A stretch of 64,000 bases of DNA, taken from assembly GCF_017220215.1 (NCBI RefSeq), contig NZ_CP071129.1, positions 558,001 to 622,000 on the forward strand, given 5' to 3'. Source of the stretch: Caballeronia sp. M1242. Its GTDB lineage: Bacteria > Pseudomonadota > Gammaproteobacteria > Burkholderiales > Burkholderiaceae. The notes under the pieces were generated by a model, which was not told the origin of the DNA, ran no database searches, and saw nothing but the letters and a program-made list of their open reading frames with translations. Position numbers and translations under genes: made by a program. This document shows positions 1 to 8,913 of the stretch, piece after piece (the first letter of the stretch is position 1; each line of letters opens with the position of its first letter).

Positions 1-1086
1 GGCGATGCCGGTCCCGCGCCGGGGCAAGTCTCCGCGTTGCCGCCGCTCGTCGGGCGCGCGTATCGCGTGACGGCGGCCGGCGCGGCGGGGCGCACCGTCG
101 CGCAGATCGAGATGACGCATCAGGACTTGATCACCGTCGAGCGCGTGCGGCGCGCGGGCCACGCGCTGGAACCGCGCCCGGACGTGATGCTCGAAGCGGG
201 CGATATCGTGCTCGTCGTCGGGCGACGCGAGGCGATGGCCGGCGCGGCGTCGCACATCGGCGAGGAAGTCGCGGACAGCGACGGCATCAGCATCGTGATG
301 CAAACACGCCAGGGCGTCTTCGCGCGACGCGGCATGAATCACACGACGATCGCCGACGTGCGCGCGACGGTCGACCGCGACATGCGCCACGGCGTCTATT
401 TGCAGGCGATTTCGCGCGCCGGCATGCCGCTGCCCGTGCTGCCGGAAACGCGGCTCGAACATGGCGACGTGCTCACGTTCTACGGCTCGCCGCAGGACAC
501 GAAGCGCGCCGTCGACGCAGCCGGCTACGAACTGCCGTACAGCAACAAGACCGATTTCATCTATATGGGCGTGGGCATCGTGATCGGGCTGTTGCTCGGG
601 CTCGTCGTCGTGCGCGTGGGCGGCATTCCGATCACGCTCGGCTCGGGCGGCGGCTGCCTGCTCGCGGGCCTCGTCTTCGGCTGGATGCGCGGCAAGCATC
701 CGATGTACGGCGTCATGCCGCCTGCCGCGTCGCAGTTGCTGAAGGATTTCGGACTCGCGGCGTTTGTCGCGGTGGTCGGGCTGAACTCCGGCTTGCAGGC
801 CGTCGTCACCGTGAAGCAGAGCGGCCTCACGATCTTCCTGCTCGGCGTGTTCGTCACGCTGTTCCCGCTGCTCTTGACGATGCTCTTCGGCCGCTACGTG
901 CTGCGCTACGACAACGCGGCGGTGTTTGCGGGCGCGCTTTCCGGTTCGCGCAGCGCGAACCCGGCGTTCGGCGGCGTGCTCGACAAGGCGGAAAGCCCGG
1001 TCCCGACGGCCGCCTTCGCGGTGACGTATGCGCTCGCGAACGTGCTGTTGACGCTGCTCGGGCCGCTCGTGGTTGGGCCGGTGTAA
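1..1086 (+). CDS. AspT/YidE-type membrane antiporter, 3' part (5' truncated by window)
   Basis: The reading frame is already open at base 1, so only the C-terminal part is present. About 175 residues of soluble sequence hold two RCK_C/TrkA_C-like modules. One ends near VVGRREAM and the other near LTFYGSPQD. They are followed by at least five hydrophobic segments rich in Gly, with the family-like stretch GALSGSRSANPAFGG near the end. Two central RCK_C domains followed by a second membrane half is the architecture of the aspartate-alanine exchanger (AAEx) family, which includes AspT, YidE and YbjL. The family consists of secondary transporters in the inner membrane. The substrate cannot be told from this fragment; AspT exchanges aspartate for alanine, but most proteobacterial members are uncharacterised. 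Confidence 0.82.
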   Translation, partial: GDAGPAPGQVSALPPLVGRAYRVTAAGAAGRTVAQIEMTHQDLITVERVRRAGHALEPRPDVMLEAGDIVLVVGRREAMAGAASHIGEEVADSDGISIVMQTRQGVFARRGMNHTTIADVRATVDRDMRHGVYLQAISRAGMPLPVLPETRLEHGDVLTFYGSPQDTKRAVDAAGYELPYSNKTDFIYMGVGIVIGLLLGLVVVRVGGIPITLGSGGGCLLAGLVFGWMRGKHPMYGVMPPAASQLLKDFGLAAFVAVVGLNSGLQAVVTVKQSGLTIFLLGVFVTLFPLLLTMLFGRYVLRYDNAAVFAGALSGSRSANPAFGGVLDKAESPVPTAAFAVTYALANVLLTLLGPLVVGPV

Positions 1087-1153
1087 GGGGCTGGTGTAGC
1101 GGCTCGGGCGTGCTCCTTGCGCCGTAATCGGCGGGCGAACAAGGAGGCATTTC

Positions 1154-1999
1154 ATGGCGAATACCTTACCCGTCGTGACGCTGCCCGACGGCGAAGCGAT
1201 CCCGAAACTCGGTCAGGGCACATGGGAAATGGGCGAGCGTCCGAACGCGCGCAAGGCGGAAATCGCGGCGCTGCGTGAAGGCGTCGAACTGGGGATGACG
1301 CTCATCGACACCGCCGAAATGTACGGCGACGGCGAAAGCGAGAAGCTCATCGCCGAGGCGCTGTCGGACGTGCGCGACGACGTGTTTATCGTGAGCAAGG
1401 TGTATCCGCACAACGGCAGCGAGCGCGGCGTGCAGGCGGCGTGTGAGCGGAGTCTGAAGCGGCTGAAGACCGATCGCATCGATCTGTACTTGCTGCACTG
1501 GCGCGGCGGCGAAGACTTGTAGGGCGTGGTCGCGGGCTTCGAGAAGCTCCGTCGCGACGGCAAGATTCGGCATTGGGGCGTGAGCAATTTCGACACCGAC
1601 GACATGGAGGAGCTTTTCTCGCTCGATGGCGGCGATGCCTGCGCGACGAATCAGATCCTCTACAACGTCGCGCGACGTGGGCCGGAGTTCGACTTGCTGC
1701 CGTGGCTGCGTCAACGCCGGCTGCCCGCGATGGCGTACAGCCCCGTCGATCATGCGCGGCTGCCGCGCGGCGGCGTGCTCGCGAAGATCGCGGCGGCGCG
1801 CGGCGTGTCGGCGTTTCAGGTGGCGCTTGCGTGGGTGCTGCAACAGCCCGACGTCTTCGCGATTCCGAAGGCCGCGGATCTCGCGCATGTGCGGGAGAAT
1901 CGCGCGGCGGCGGAGTTGCGGTTGTCGGCGGAGGAACTGGCGGAGATCGATGGGGAGTTCGCGCCGCCCACGAGAAAGAGGGGATTGGAAATGCTTTAG
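1154..1999 (+). pseudogene. Aldo/keto reductase interrupted by an in-frame TAG
   Basis: A strong ribosome site (AAGGAGG, about 7 bases upstream) precedes ATG. The frame reads as an aldo/keto reductase of about 281 codons: catalytic Asp and Tyr in LIDTAEMYGDG, Lys in VSKVYP, His in LLHWRGG, and the C-terminal cofactor region IPKAADLAHVREN. A single TAG at 1520-1522, directly after GGEDL, interrupts it. The same frame continues at once with GVVAGFEKLRRDGK. The protein would stop at 122 residues, before half of the barrel. A CAG-to-TAG change is the simplest explanation (inference). Alternatives are a base-call error or suppression. The family reduces aldehydes and ketones with NADPH; the substrate is unknown. 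Confidence 0.85.
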
Positions 2000-2129
2000 T
2001 GGCGTTGCTGAAGAACGGCAGCGAGCAGAACAGTCTGTCATCCAGATTATTGCTCGCAGGCAGCAATGCGACGTGACCACCTTGTTGGGTTCAGCGGGCT
2101 TTTCAAGAGCGCCCGCTAACCGCTCCTAC

Positions 2130-2537
2130 TCACGAGCACGCATGATGCGCATGCACCGACCCCAGCACCGCCACTTCGGCCGGCGTGCGCCTTAGATCCG
2201 CCTCACTGACCTGCTTCGCGTCCGCGAGAAAATCATCGACGATCGACGACACCGTCGTATCCGTCAAACACAGCGACACGCGCCGCGTTTCGTTCGCCGG
2301 CATCGACGCGCGTTGCGACAGGAACAGCACGCCGTACTGATACCCGCGCACGATGCCCCGCACCGCGCCGACGCATTGTCCCTGCGCGGCGTTGTCGCCT
2401 TTTTGGCCGCACTGCTGCGCGAGCGACCACGCGGAAAAGCTCGGATCGGATGCGCCGGGCGTCGGCGCGGATTGCGCGTGAGCGGCCGTGGCTGCGCAAA
2501 GCGCGAGGGAAGCGGCGAGCGAGAGAGCGCGTTTCAT
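2130..2537 (-). CDS. Small secreted Rap1a/Tai-like protein
   Basis: A 135-residue protein with a clear Sec signal peptide (hydrophobic core followed by AHAQS). A GAGGAT ribosome site lies about 7 bases before ATG. The mature part has paired cysteines and the pattern CVGAVRGIVRGYQYG, then VSLCLTD and a final HHAC. This resembles the Rap1a/Tai family, whose founding members are periplasmic immunity proteins against Tae/Ssp amidase toxins of type VI secretion. Many members occur away from any effector, as here: the neighbours are a broken reductase and a peptide importer. An immunity role is therefore only a family-level suggestion. It could equally be a general periplasmic protein. Confidence 0.6.
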   Translation of the reverse strand: MKRALSLAASLALCAATAAHAQSAPTPGASDPSFSAWSLAQQCGQKGDNAAQGQCVGAVRGIVRGYQYGVLFLSQRASMPANETRRVSLCLTDTTVSSIVDDFLADAKQVSEADLRRTPAEVAVLGSVHAHHACS

Positions 2538-2613
2538 CGTGAGTATCCTCTTGTATGAACAGTGAACCGTTGAGAGGCGAAGCGGCGCGCTTTGGTTCCG
2601 GCGACCGTTTGCT

Positions 2614-4695
2614 TCAGGTCACGTTTTCGCGCGATCGCAGCGCTCGCAGTTCAGCGACCGGAATATGGCAATGGATGACGTGACCGTTGCCCGCATCGCG
2701 GTTGGGCGGCGTCTCGCGCTCGCAAATCTCGCCGATCTTGCGCGGACAGCGCGTGTGAAACACACAGCCCGACGGCGGATTCGCCGCGCTCGGCAACTCG
2801 CCCGACAACCGGATGCGCTGATGCGCCGCGTGCGCGTCGTCGAGCGATGGCGCCGACGACAGCAACGCTTCCGTGTACGGATGCTGCGGCCCGTCGAACA
2901 CATCGGCGGCGCGGCCGATTTCCATGATGCGCCCGAGATACAGCACGGCGATGCGGTCCGACAGATAGCGCACCACATGCAGATCGTGCGAGATGAACAC
3001 ATAGCTCACGCGCCGCTCGCGCTGCAAGTCGGCGAGCAGATTAAGTATCGCGGCCTGCACGGAGACATCGAGCGCGGAAGTGGGCTCGTCGCAGACCACC
3101 ACGCGCGGATCGCCCGCGAAAGCCCGCGCAATCGCGACGCGCTGCTTGAGTCCGCCCGACAGTTGCCGCGTGCGCGAGCCGAGATAACGCTCGGGCAGCC
3201 GCACCGCTTCGGTCAGCGTATGCAGCCGCCGTTCCTTCGCTTCGCCGTGCAACGCGCCGAGCTTCGCGAGCGACCGCGCAATGAGCCTGCGCACCGAATG
3301 CGCGCGGTTCAGCGCCGAATCCGGATTCTGGAAGACGATTTGCAGCGACTTGACCTGCTCGCCGCTGCGCCGCGTGACGCGCTCGGCGAGGCGCTGGCCG
3401 TCGAGTTCGAGCGTCGCGCCTTCATCCGGCGAGACGAGGCCGAGTAGCAGTTTCGCGAGCGTCGTCTTGCCGCTGCCGGATTCGCCGACGAGCCCGAGCG
3501 TTTCGCCCTGCGCGAGATCGAGCGACACATCGTGCACGGCGCGCACGTCTTCATCGCCGACACGGAAGGTCTTCGACACGTGACGGGCCGACAGCGCGAG
3601 CGGCGCGTCCTCGGGCGGCGGCGCGGGCGGCGGCGTTTCGTCGGTCGAGCGAGGCAACAGGTGCGCGCGCTCGTGGTAATGACAGCGCGACATCTGATCG
3701 CCGTGAAGCGATGCCACGCGATACGGCGGCGGCGCTTCCTTCACGCAGCGTTCGTCCGCCATCTTGCAGCGCGGCGCGAAGATGCAGCCTTGCGCGACCG
3801 ATCCCGGCAGCGGCAGCGAGCCGGGAATCGTGTCGAGGCGGCCTGTTTCCTTCGTGCGCGTGCTCGTCGGCAGGCAGCGCAAGAGGCCGACCGTGTACGG
3901 ATGGCGCGGCTTCGCGAAGACGTCGGCGGTCGCGCCTTCTTCCACCAATCGGCCCGCGTACAGCACGCCGACGCGGTCGCACATGCGCCCGATCACCGCG
4001 AGGTTGTGGCTGATGAACAGCACCGCCGTGCCGAGTTCCGCGCGCAACTGCGCGATCAGATCGAGCACTTCGGCTTCGACGGTGGCATCCAGTCCGGTCG
4101 TCGGTTCGTCGAGAATCAGCAGTTCGGGATTGCACGCGAGCGCCATCGCGATCACGACGCGCTGCTGCATGCCGCCCGACAATTGATGCGGATAACTCTC
4201 CATCACCCGCTCCGGCGACGCGATGCGCACGCGGCGCAGCATGTCGGCGGCGCGGGCGAGCGCGTCGTCGGCGGAGGCGCCCGCCGCTTCGAATGCTTCG
4301 GACACCTGACGCGCAATCGTCAGCGATGGATTGAGCGCGCGGCCCGGGTCCTGATAGACCATCGACACGGCGTTGGCGCGCAGCACGCGAAGCGCTTCGG
4401 CGGGCAGCGACGCCACATCGTGTCCGCCGACCGTGATGCGGCCCGCCTTCACGCGGCCGTTGCGCGGCAGATAGCGCAGGATCGCGAGCGCGGCCGTCGA
4501 TTTGCCGCAGCCGGATTCACCGACGAGCCCGTATGCTTCGCCGCGCCGCACGCGCAGCGTCACGTCTTGCAGGACATCGCGGTCGTGCCAGCGCGTGCGA
4601 TACGCGACCGTCAGGCCGACGACCGTCAGCGCGTCCGTCTCGCTGCCCTTGGCCGCGCCGAACGCGGGGAAGGCCGATGGCGGCGGTCCGTTCAT
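2614..4695 (-). CDS. Fused double ATP-binding subunit of a peptide-type ABC importer
   Basis: A 693-residue protein carrying two complete nucleotide-binding domains. The first has Walker A GESGCGKST at about residues 59-67, signature LSGGMQQR, Walker B LLILDEPTTG and switch His in ISHNL. The second has GESGSGKTT, LSGGLKQR, VVVCDEPTSAL and ISHDL. Each is followed by the oligopeptide-family Cys-containing extension (GCIFAPRC and GCVFHTRCP), which in DppD/DppF-like ATPases can bind an iron-sulfur cluster. It is therefore a natural DppD-DppF fusion that powers the two permeases encoded just upstream. It overlaps the preceding permease gene by 4 bases (ATGA-type), indicating translational coupling and a single operon. 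Confidence 0.93.
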   Translation of the reverse strand: MNGPPPSAFPAFGAAKGSETDALTVVGLTVAYRTRWHDRDVLQDVTLRVRRGEAYGLVGESGCGKSTAALAILRYLPRNGRVKAGRITVGGHDVASLPAEALRVLRANAVSMVYQDPGRALNPSLTIARQVSEAFEAAGASADDALARAADMLRRVRIASPERVMESYPHQLSGGMQQRVVIAMALACNPELLILDEPTTGLDATVEAEVLDLIAQLRAELGTAVLFISHNLAVIGRMCDRVGVLYAGRLVEEGATADVFAKPRHPYTVGLLRCLPTSTRTKETGRLDTIPGSLPLPGSVAQGCIFAPRCKMADERCVKEAPPPYRVASLHGDQMSRCHYHERAHLLPRSTDETPPPAPPPEDAPLALSARHVSKTFRVGDEDVRAVHDVSLDLAQGETLGLVGESGSGKTTLAKLLLGLVSPDEGATLELDGQRLAERVTRRSGEQVKSLQIVFQNPDSALNRAHSVRRLIARSLAKLGALHGEAKERRLHTLTEAVRLPERYLGSRTRQLSGGLKQRVAIARAFAGDPRVVVCDEPTSALDVSVQAAILNLLADLQRERRVSYVFISHDLHVVRYLSDRIAVLYLGRIMEIGRAADVFDGPQHPYTEALLSSAPSLDDAHAAHQRIRLSGELPSAANPPSGCVFHTRCPRKIGEICERETPPNRDAGNGHVIHCHIPVAELRALRSRENVT

Positions 4696-5543
4696 CGGTC
4701 AAGCACTCCTTGCACGGCATCCGCGACGAGGTTCACGGCGACGACGAGCGACGCGATCGCCGCCGCGTCGAACACGACCGTCCACCACGCGCCGCCCGCC
4801 ATCAGCGTGTAACTTTCTGAGAGCGCCAGGCCCCAGTCGGCGGATGGCGGCTGAATGCCGAAGCCGAGAAACGACAGCGTCGCGACCGCGAAGATCGCGT
4901 AGCCGAGGCGCACCGTCGCTTCCACGATGATAGGCGGCAGCACGTTCGGCAGAATCTCCGCGAACATGATGTAGAACGCATTTTCGCCGCGCAGTTGCGC
5001 CGCGAGCACATAGTCGAGATGCCGCTCGCCGAGCACGGCCGCGCGGACCGTGCGCGCGGTGATCGGTGCGAAGGTGAGGCCGATGACAAGAATCACCGTC
5101 GTGTTGCTCGCGCCGACGGCGGCCAGCGCGAGCAGCGCCACGATCACGAGCGGCAACGCGAGCAGCGCGTCGATCGCGCGGCCGACCACGGCATCCACCC
5201 AGCCGCCGAAATAGCCGACGACGAGCCCGAGCGCCGTGCCCGCCGCCGTGCCGAGCAGCGTCGCCAAAGGCGCAATCGTGAGAATGTCGCGCGAGCCGAC
5301 GATCACGCGGGCGAACACGTCGCGGCCGAGTTGATCCGTGCCGAACCAGTGGTCGGCGGAAGGCGGGGTGAGCGAGTTCAACGGATCGGAGGCGTACGGG
5401 TCTTGCGGCGTGAGCCAGTGCCCGAACAGCGCGCACGCAACCCAGAACAGCAGGATGAGCACGCCGACATCGAACGTGGCGGAGCGCGCGAGCGCACCGA
5501 GGGCGTCGAACCGCTTCGGTTTGACGGCGGCGACCGTGCTCAT
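4692..5543 (-). CDS. ABC importer permease, DppC-like
   Basis: 283 residues starting MSTVAAVKPKRF. One N-terminal membrane segment is followed by the periplasmic OppC-type motif (LTPQDPYASDPLNS ... HWFGTDQLGRDVFARV) and five further membrane segments. The coupling-loop region reads around LRGENAFYIMFAEILPN. This pattern is diagnostic of the second (C-type) permease of dipeptide, oligopeptide or nickel importers. The gene overlaps the upstream permease gene by 4 bases and the downstream ATPase gene by 4 bases, so the three are translated as a unit. The longer open frame upstream is a shadow of the B-type permease gene and is not used. Confidence 0.92.
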   Translation of the reverse strand: MSTVAAVKPKRFDALGALARSATFDVGVLILLFWVACALFGHWLTPQDPYASDPLNSLTPPSADHWFGTDQLGRDVFARVIVGSRDILTIAPLATLLGTAAGTALGLVVGYFGGWVDAVVGRAIDALLALPLVIVALLALAAVGASNTTVILVIGLTFAPITARTVRAAVLGERHLDYVLAAQLRGENAFYIMFAEILPNVLPPIIVEATVRLGYAIFAVATLSFLGFGIQPPSADWGLALSESYTLMAGGAWWTVVFDAAAIASLVVAVNLVADAVQGVLDR

Positions 5544-6559
5544 CGCGCGCCTCCGGTGCGAAGACGCGGATTCAGCACGACGTAGAGCGCATCCGCGATG
5601 AGATTCGCCGCCGTGTAGATCACGCCGATGGTGAGCACGCCGGCTTCGAGCATCGGAAAGTCCTTCGCCTTCGCGGCGTTGTAGATCAACGAGCCGATGC
5701 CCTGATAGTGAAAGAGCGTCTCCACGACGACGAGCCCGCCGATCATATAGCCGAGTTGCGTCGCGGCGACCGTGACCGTCGGCAGAAGCGCATTGCGCAG
5801 CACATGCCGCAGAATCACGACGCGGCGCGGCAAGCCTTTGAGTATCGCGGTGCGGGTGTAGTCGGCGTCGAGCGCCTCGACCGTGCCTGCGCGCGCCATC
5901 CGCGCGATATAGCCGAAGAAGACGAAGACGAGCGGCAGCACCGGCAGAATCAGATGCTTCAGTTGCACGAACGCGCTCGCATTGGCGGGCGCGCTCGCTT
6001 CGATCGGCAGCCATTGCAGCCACACGCCGAAGATGAGAATCAGCACGATGGACGACACGAACTCGGGCACGACCGTCGCCGTGAGTCCGCCGATGCTGAT
6101 GAACCGGTCGATCCAGCGCCCCGCGTGCAGCGCCGCGTACACGCCGCCCGCGATGCCGAGCGGCACCACGACCACGAACGCGAGCGCGCCGAGCTTCGCC
6201 GAATTCCACAGCGCGCCGCCGATGAACGGCGCGACCGGCGCGCGAAACGCATACGACTCGCCCATGTCGCCGCGCAGAAAGTGCGTGATCCAGCCGGTGT
6301 ATTGCGTGAGAAGCGGCCGGTCCACGCCCAGTTGATGATTGAGCGCCGCGACGGCGCGCGCATCGGCGAGCGGGCCGAGAATCGCGCGGCCCACGTCGCC
6401 GGGCAAGAGTTGGCCGCCCGCGAAGACGATCATCGACAGAAGCCACAGCGTGACGAGCGCGAGCAGCACCCGCACGCCGACGAAGCGCAGCACGCGCCGC
6501 GCCTTCGCCGTGCCGTTGCGCTTGCCGCCGATTCCCGCCGGTGACGTGATCGTGCTCAA
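5540..6559 (-). CDS. ABC importer permease, DppB-like (TTG start)
   Basis: 339 residues with an N-terminal membrane segment (VRVLLALVTLWLLSMIVF), the B-type motif LLPGDVGRAILGP, and five further membrane segments. The conserved coupling region is near RTAILKGLPRRVVILRHVLRN. There is no ATG before the first membrane segment. A TTG at 6559 overlaps the stop of the binding-protein gene as TTGA, the same 4-base coupling used at the other two junctions, with GGTGG a few bases upstream. I therefore choose TTG. Together with the C-type permease it forms the transmembrane channel. The peptide-type substrate class is inferred from the family. Confidence 0.88.
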   Translation of the reverse strand: MSTITSPAGIGGKRNGTAKARRVLRFVGVRVLLALVTLWLLSMIVFAGGQLLPGDVGRAILGPLADARAVAALNHQLGVDRPLLTQYTGWITHFLRGDMGESYAFRAPVAPFIGGALWNSAKLGALAFVVVVPLGIAGGVYAALHAGRWIDRFISIGGLTATVVPEFVSSIVLILIFGVWLQWLPIEASAPANASAFVQLKHLILPVLPLVFVFFGYIARMARAGTVEALDADYTRTAILKGLPRRVVILRHVLRNALLPTVTVAATQLGYMIGGLVVVETLFHYQGIGSLIYNAAKAKDFPMLEAGVLTIGVIYTAANLIADALYVVLNPRLRTGGAR

Positions 6560-8217
6560 GCGGCCACCGTCGCGCGGTCGAACCACATCTGCGAAATGGC
6601 GTTGAAGCGCACGCCCGACACGTTCGCGCGCGTGACGATCAACTGGTCGTAGAAGTACGGAATCACGACGGGCGTTTCGTCGAGCAGAAGGCGCTGAACC
6701 TGGCCGGAGAGCTTCTTCTGCGAGGCCACGTCGAGCGCCGCGACGAACTGCGCGACGAGCTTGTCGTATTCCGCGTTCTTGAAATGCGCGGCGTTCCACG
6801 TGCCGCTGCTCGTGAGCGGCGCGTTCAGAAACACGTTCGGCACGCCGCGATGTCCGTAATCCGTGATGCCGAGCGGCGAATCCAGCCAGTCCGACTTGCC
6901 GAACGTGCCCGAGCCGTAATACAGGTCCTGGCTCTCCACCTTCAGCGCGATGCGAATGCCGATTGCCTTTGCCGCGTTCTGCACGACCACGGCGAGATCG
7001 GGAATCTCCATGTACTTCTCGGTCGTGAGCGTCACGTCGAAGCCGTTGGCCACGCCCGCTTCGCTCATCAGCTGCTTCGCTTTCGCAATGTCGAGATGCC
7101 GCTGCGGCACGGTGAGATCGCTCGACGGGAAGACCGGCGCGAACGGGCTGTCGTTGCCGACGACCGCGCGCCCGCGAAACAGGCCCTTCACGATGACTTC
7201 GCGATTGATCGCGAGCGCGAGCGCCTGACGCACGCGCTTGTCCTTGAACGCGCCCATGTCGCAGCGCATGTGAATCTGCCGATGCGAACTCGACTTCGCG
7301 CCCAGCACCTTGAACTGCGGGTTCGACAGCATCGAGACGCCGCCCTGCACGGTGAAGTCGCCCATCACGTCGGCCTGGCGGCCTTGCATCGCGAGGAGTT
7401 GCGCCTGCTGGTCGGCGTAGAACGAAAACTGCACGCGGTCGGGCAGCGACTTGTCGCCCCAGTAGTCCGGATTGCGCACGAACGACGCGCCGACCTTCGG
7501 CGTGTACTTTTCCAGCTTCAGCGCGCCCGTTCCCATGAACGACTTCTCGTACGGGCCGCTGAAGTTCGCGGGCAGGATCACCGCGTTGTAGTTGTCGGAG
7601 GAAACGTAGTACGGAAAATTGCCGTTCGGCGCGTCGAGATGAAACTCGACAGTGTGATCGTCTACCGCTTTCGCCGAATCCTTCGACAGCACGCCCTTCA
7701 GCACCGAGAGTGCCGCCGAGCCCGCGCCCGGATCGGCCAGGCGGTTGAAAGTCGCCGCGACGTCTTTCGCGGTCATCGGCTGGCCGTCGTGGAACTTGAC
7801 GTTCGGGCGCAGTTTGAAGGTCCAGACATCGCCCGTTGCGTTCGACGACCACGAGAGCGCGAGGGCAGGGCGCAGCGTGAGCGTCTCGCTGTCGTCGTCG
7901 ATCAGGAATTCGCCCGTCTGATTGATGAGCACGAGACCGGCCGCATCGGTGACGGTGAGCGGATCGACCGCGCCCGCAGGCGTCATGTGCGCGACGCGGA
8001 TCGTGCCGCCGGGCTTGCCCGCGCTCTGCGCGCGCGCCGCCGGCATGCCGAAGAGCCCGCCCGCCGACAGCGCGAAGCCGAGCACGCTCGCGTGCCGCAG
8101 CAGTTCGCGCCGCGTGAGGCGGCCGGCCATGAACTCGTCGATCGCGTGATTGCCCAGCTCGCCCGCGTTGCCGCGCGCAAGCTCCAGGTGATGCGCGTCC
8201 GTCGATGCTTTCTTCAT
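6556..8217 (-). CDS. Peptide-type ABC periplasmic substrate-binding protein (Tat signal)
   Basis: 553 residues of the SBP_bac_5 family (DppA/OppA/NikA-like). Visible family landmarks include DVWTFKLRPNVKFHDGQPM and an NREVIVKGLF-type segment. The N-terminus has a long polar n-region, then TRRELLRHASVLGFALSAGG and an AARAQ cleavage site. This twin-arginine pattern suggests export by Tat in a folded state. It is the first gene of a four-gene minus-strand operon: binding protein, B permease, C permease and fused ATPase. The long pre-Tat region is typical of Burkholderiaceae members of this group. Ligand identity cannot be read from sequence; peptides, glutathione and opine-like compounds are all possible. 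Confidence 0.9.
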   Translation of the reverse strand: MKKASTDAHHLELARGNAGELGNHAIDEFMAGRLTRRELLRHASVLGFALSAGGLFGMPAARAQSAGKPGGTIRVAHMTPAGAVDPLTVTDAAGLVLINQTGEFLIDDDSETLTLRPALALSWSSNATGDVWTFKLRPNVKFHDGQPMTAKDVAATFNRLADPGAGSAALSVLKGVLSKDSAKAVDDHTVEFHLDAPNGNFPYYVSSDNYNAVILPANFSGPYEKSFMGTGALKLEKYTPKVGASFVRNPDYWGDKSLPDRVQFSFYADQQAQLLAMQGRQADVMGDFTVQGGVSMLSNPQFKVLGAKSSSHRQIHMRCDMGAFKDKRVRQALALAINREVIVKGLFRGRAVVGNDSPFAPVFPSSDLTVPQRHLDIAKAKQLMSEAGVANGFDVTLTTEKYMEIPDLAVVVQNAAKAIGIRIALKVESQDLYYGSGTFGKSDWLDSPLGITDYGHRGVPNVFLNAPLTSSGTWNAAHFKNAEYDKLVAQFVAALDVASQKKLSGQVQRLLLDETPVVIPYFYDQLIVTRANVSGVRFNAISQMWFDRATVAA

Positions 8218-8331
8218 CGGTGATCGTTTCCTGTGCGTGTTGTCGTTGTTCGCCGCGCTTCGCCGAAGTGACGCGAAGTCAGCGCGTCTCGGCGTGGAAG
8301 CAAGGAACGCGCCGCTCCGTTCGGCGGCGCG

Positions 8332-8811
8332 TCAATGTTCGTGCGGATGCTTGTGAATGGGATCGACCCAGAAGACTTCTTCCGGCGTTTCGACCGCGTC
8401 GATATTCAGATTCACGACGACCGCTTCGTTGTCGCTGCGCACGAGCACGCATTCGAGCGGCTCGTCTGTGCTCGCGTTGATTTCCTGATGCGGCACGTAC
8501 GGCGGCACGAAGATGAAATCGCCCGGACCGGCTTCCGCCGTGAATTCGAGGTGCTCGCCCCAGCGCATGCGCGCCTGGCCGCGCACGATGTAGATCACGC
8601 TTTCGAGGGCGCCATGATGGTGCGCGCCGGTCTTCGCATTCGGATGAATGGTGACCGTGCCCGCCCAGATCTTCTGCGCCCCGACGCGCGCGGCGTCGAT
8701 GGCGGCCGCGCGGTTCATGCCCGGCGTCTGCGGCGTGTTGGTGTCGAGCTGATCGCCCTTGATGACCTTGACGCCGTTCTCGCGCCAATCGATATGATGT
8801 GCGTCGCTCAT
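8332..8811 (-). CDS. Cupin-domain protein
   Basis: 159 residues from ATG at 8811, which has an AGAGG ribosome site about 6 bases upstream. The single cupin fold shows the two metal-binding motifs. Motif 1 is around TGAHHHGALESVIYIVRG (His-X-His plus Glu) and motif 2 is around PPYVPHQEINAS (His). The C-terminus is His-rich (PIHKHPHEH). Cupins of this size are small metal-binding enzymes or ligand sensors; no specific reaction can be assigned. It lies between the peptide importer and elongation factor G on the same strand and is separated from both by more than 100 bases, so it is probably its own unit. Confidence 0.82.
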   Translation of the reverse strand: MSDAHHIDWRENGVKVIKGDQLDTNTPQTPGMNRAAAIDAARVGAQKIWAGTVTIHPNAKTGAHHHGALESVIYIVRGQARMRWGEHLEFTAEAGPGDFIFVPPYVPHQEINASTDEPLECVLVRSDNEAVVVNLNIDAVETPEEVFWVDPIHKHPHEH

Positions 8812-8913
8812 GGTGCCTCTGGTCTCTCGGATAGACAAAGTCCGTTGCCGCCGACACCGCGCGAGCAACGGACTTCCGATATTACACGGCGAAGCGCCCA
8901 AAGCGGGCGGCGA

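Noticed and set aside
2093..2117. Hairpin agcgggc / gcccgct downstream of the broken reductase
   Set aside because: The 11-base loop and absence of a T-run make it a poor terminator; not listed as a feature.
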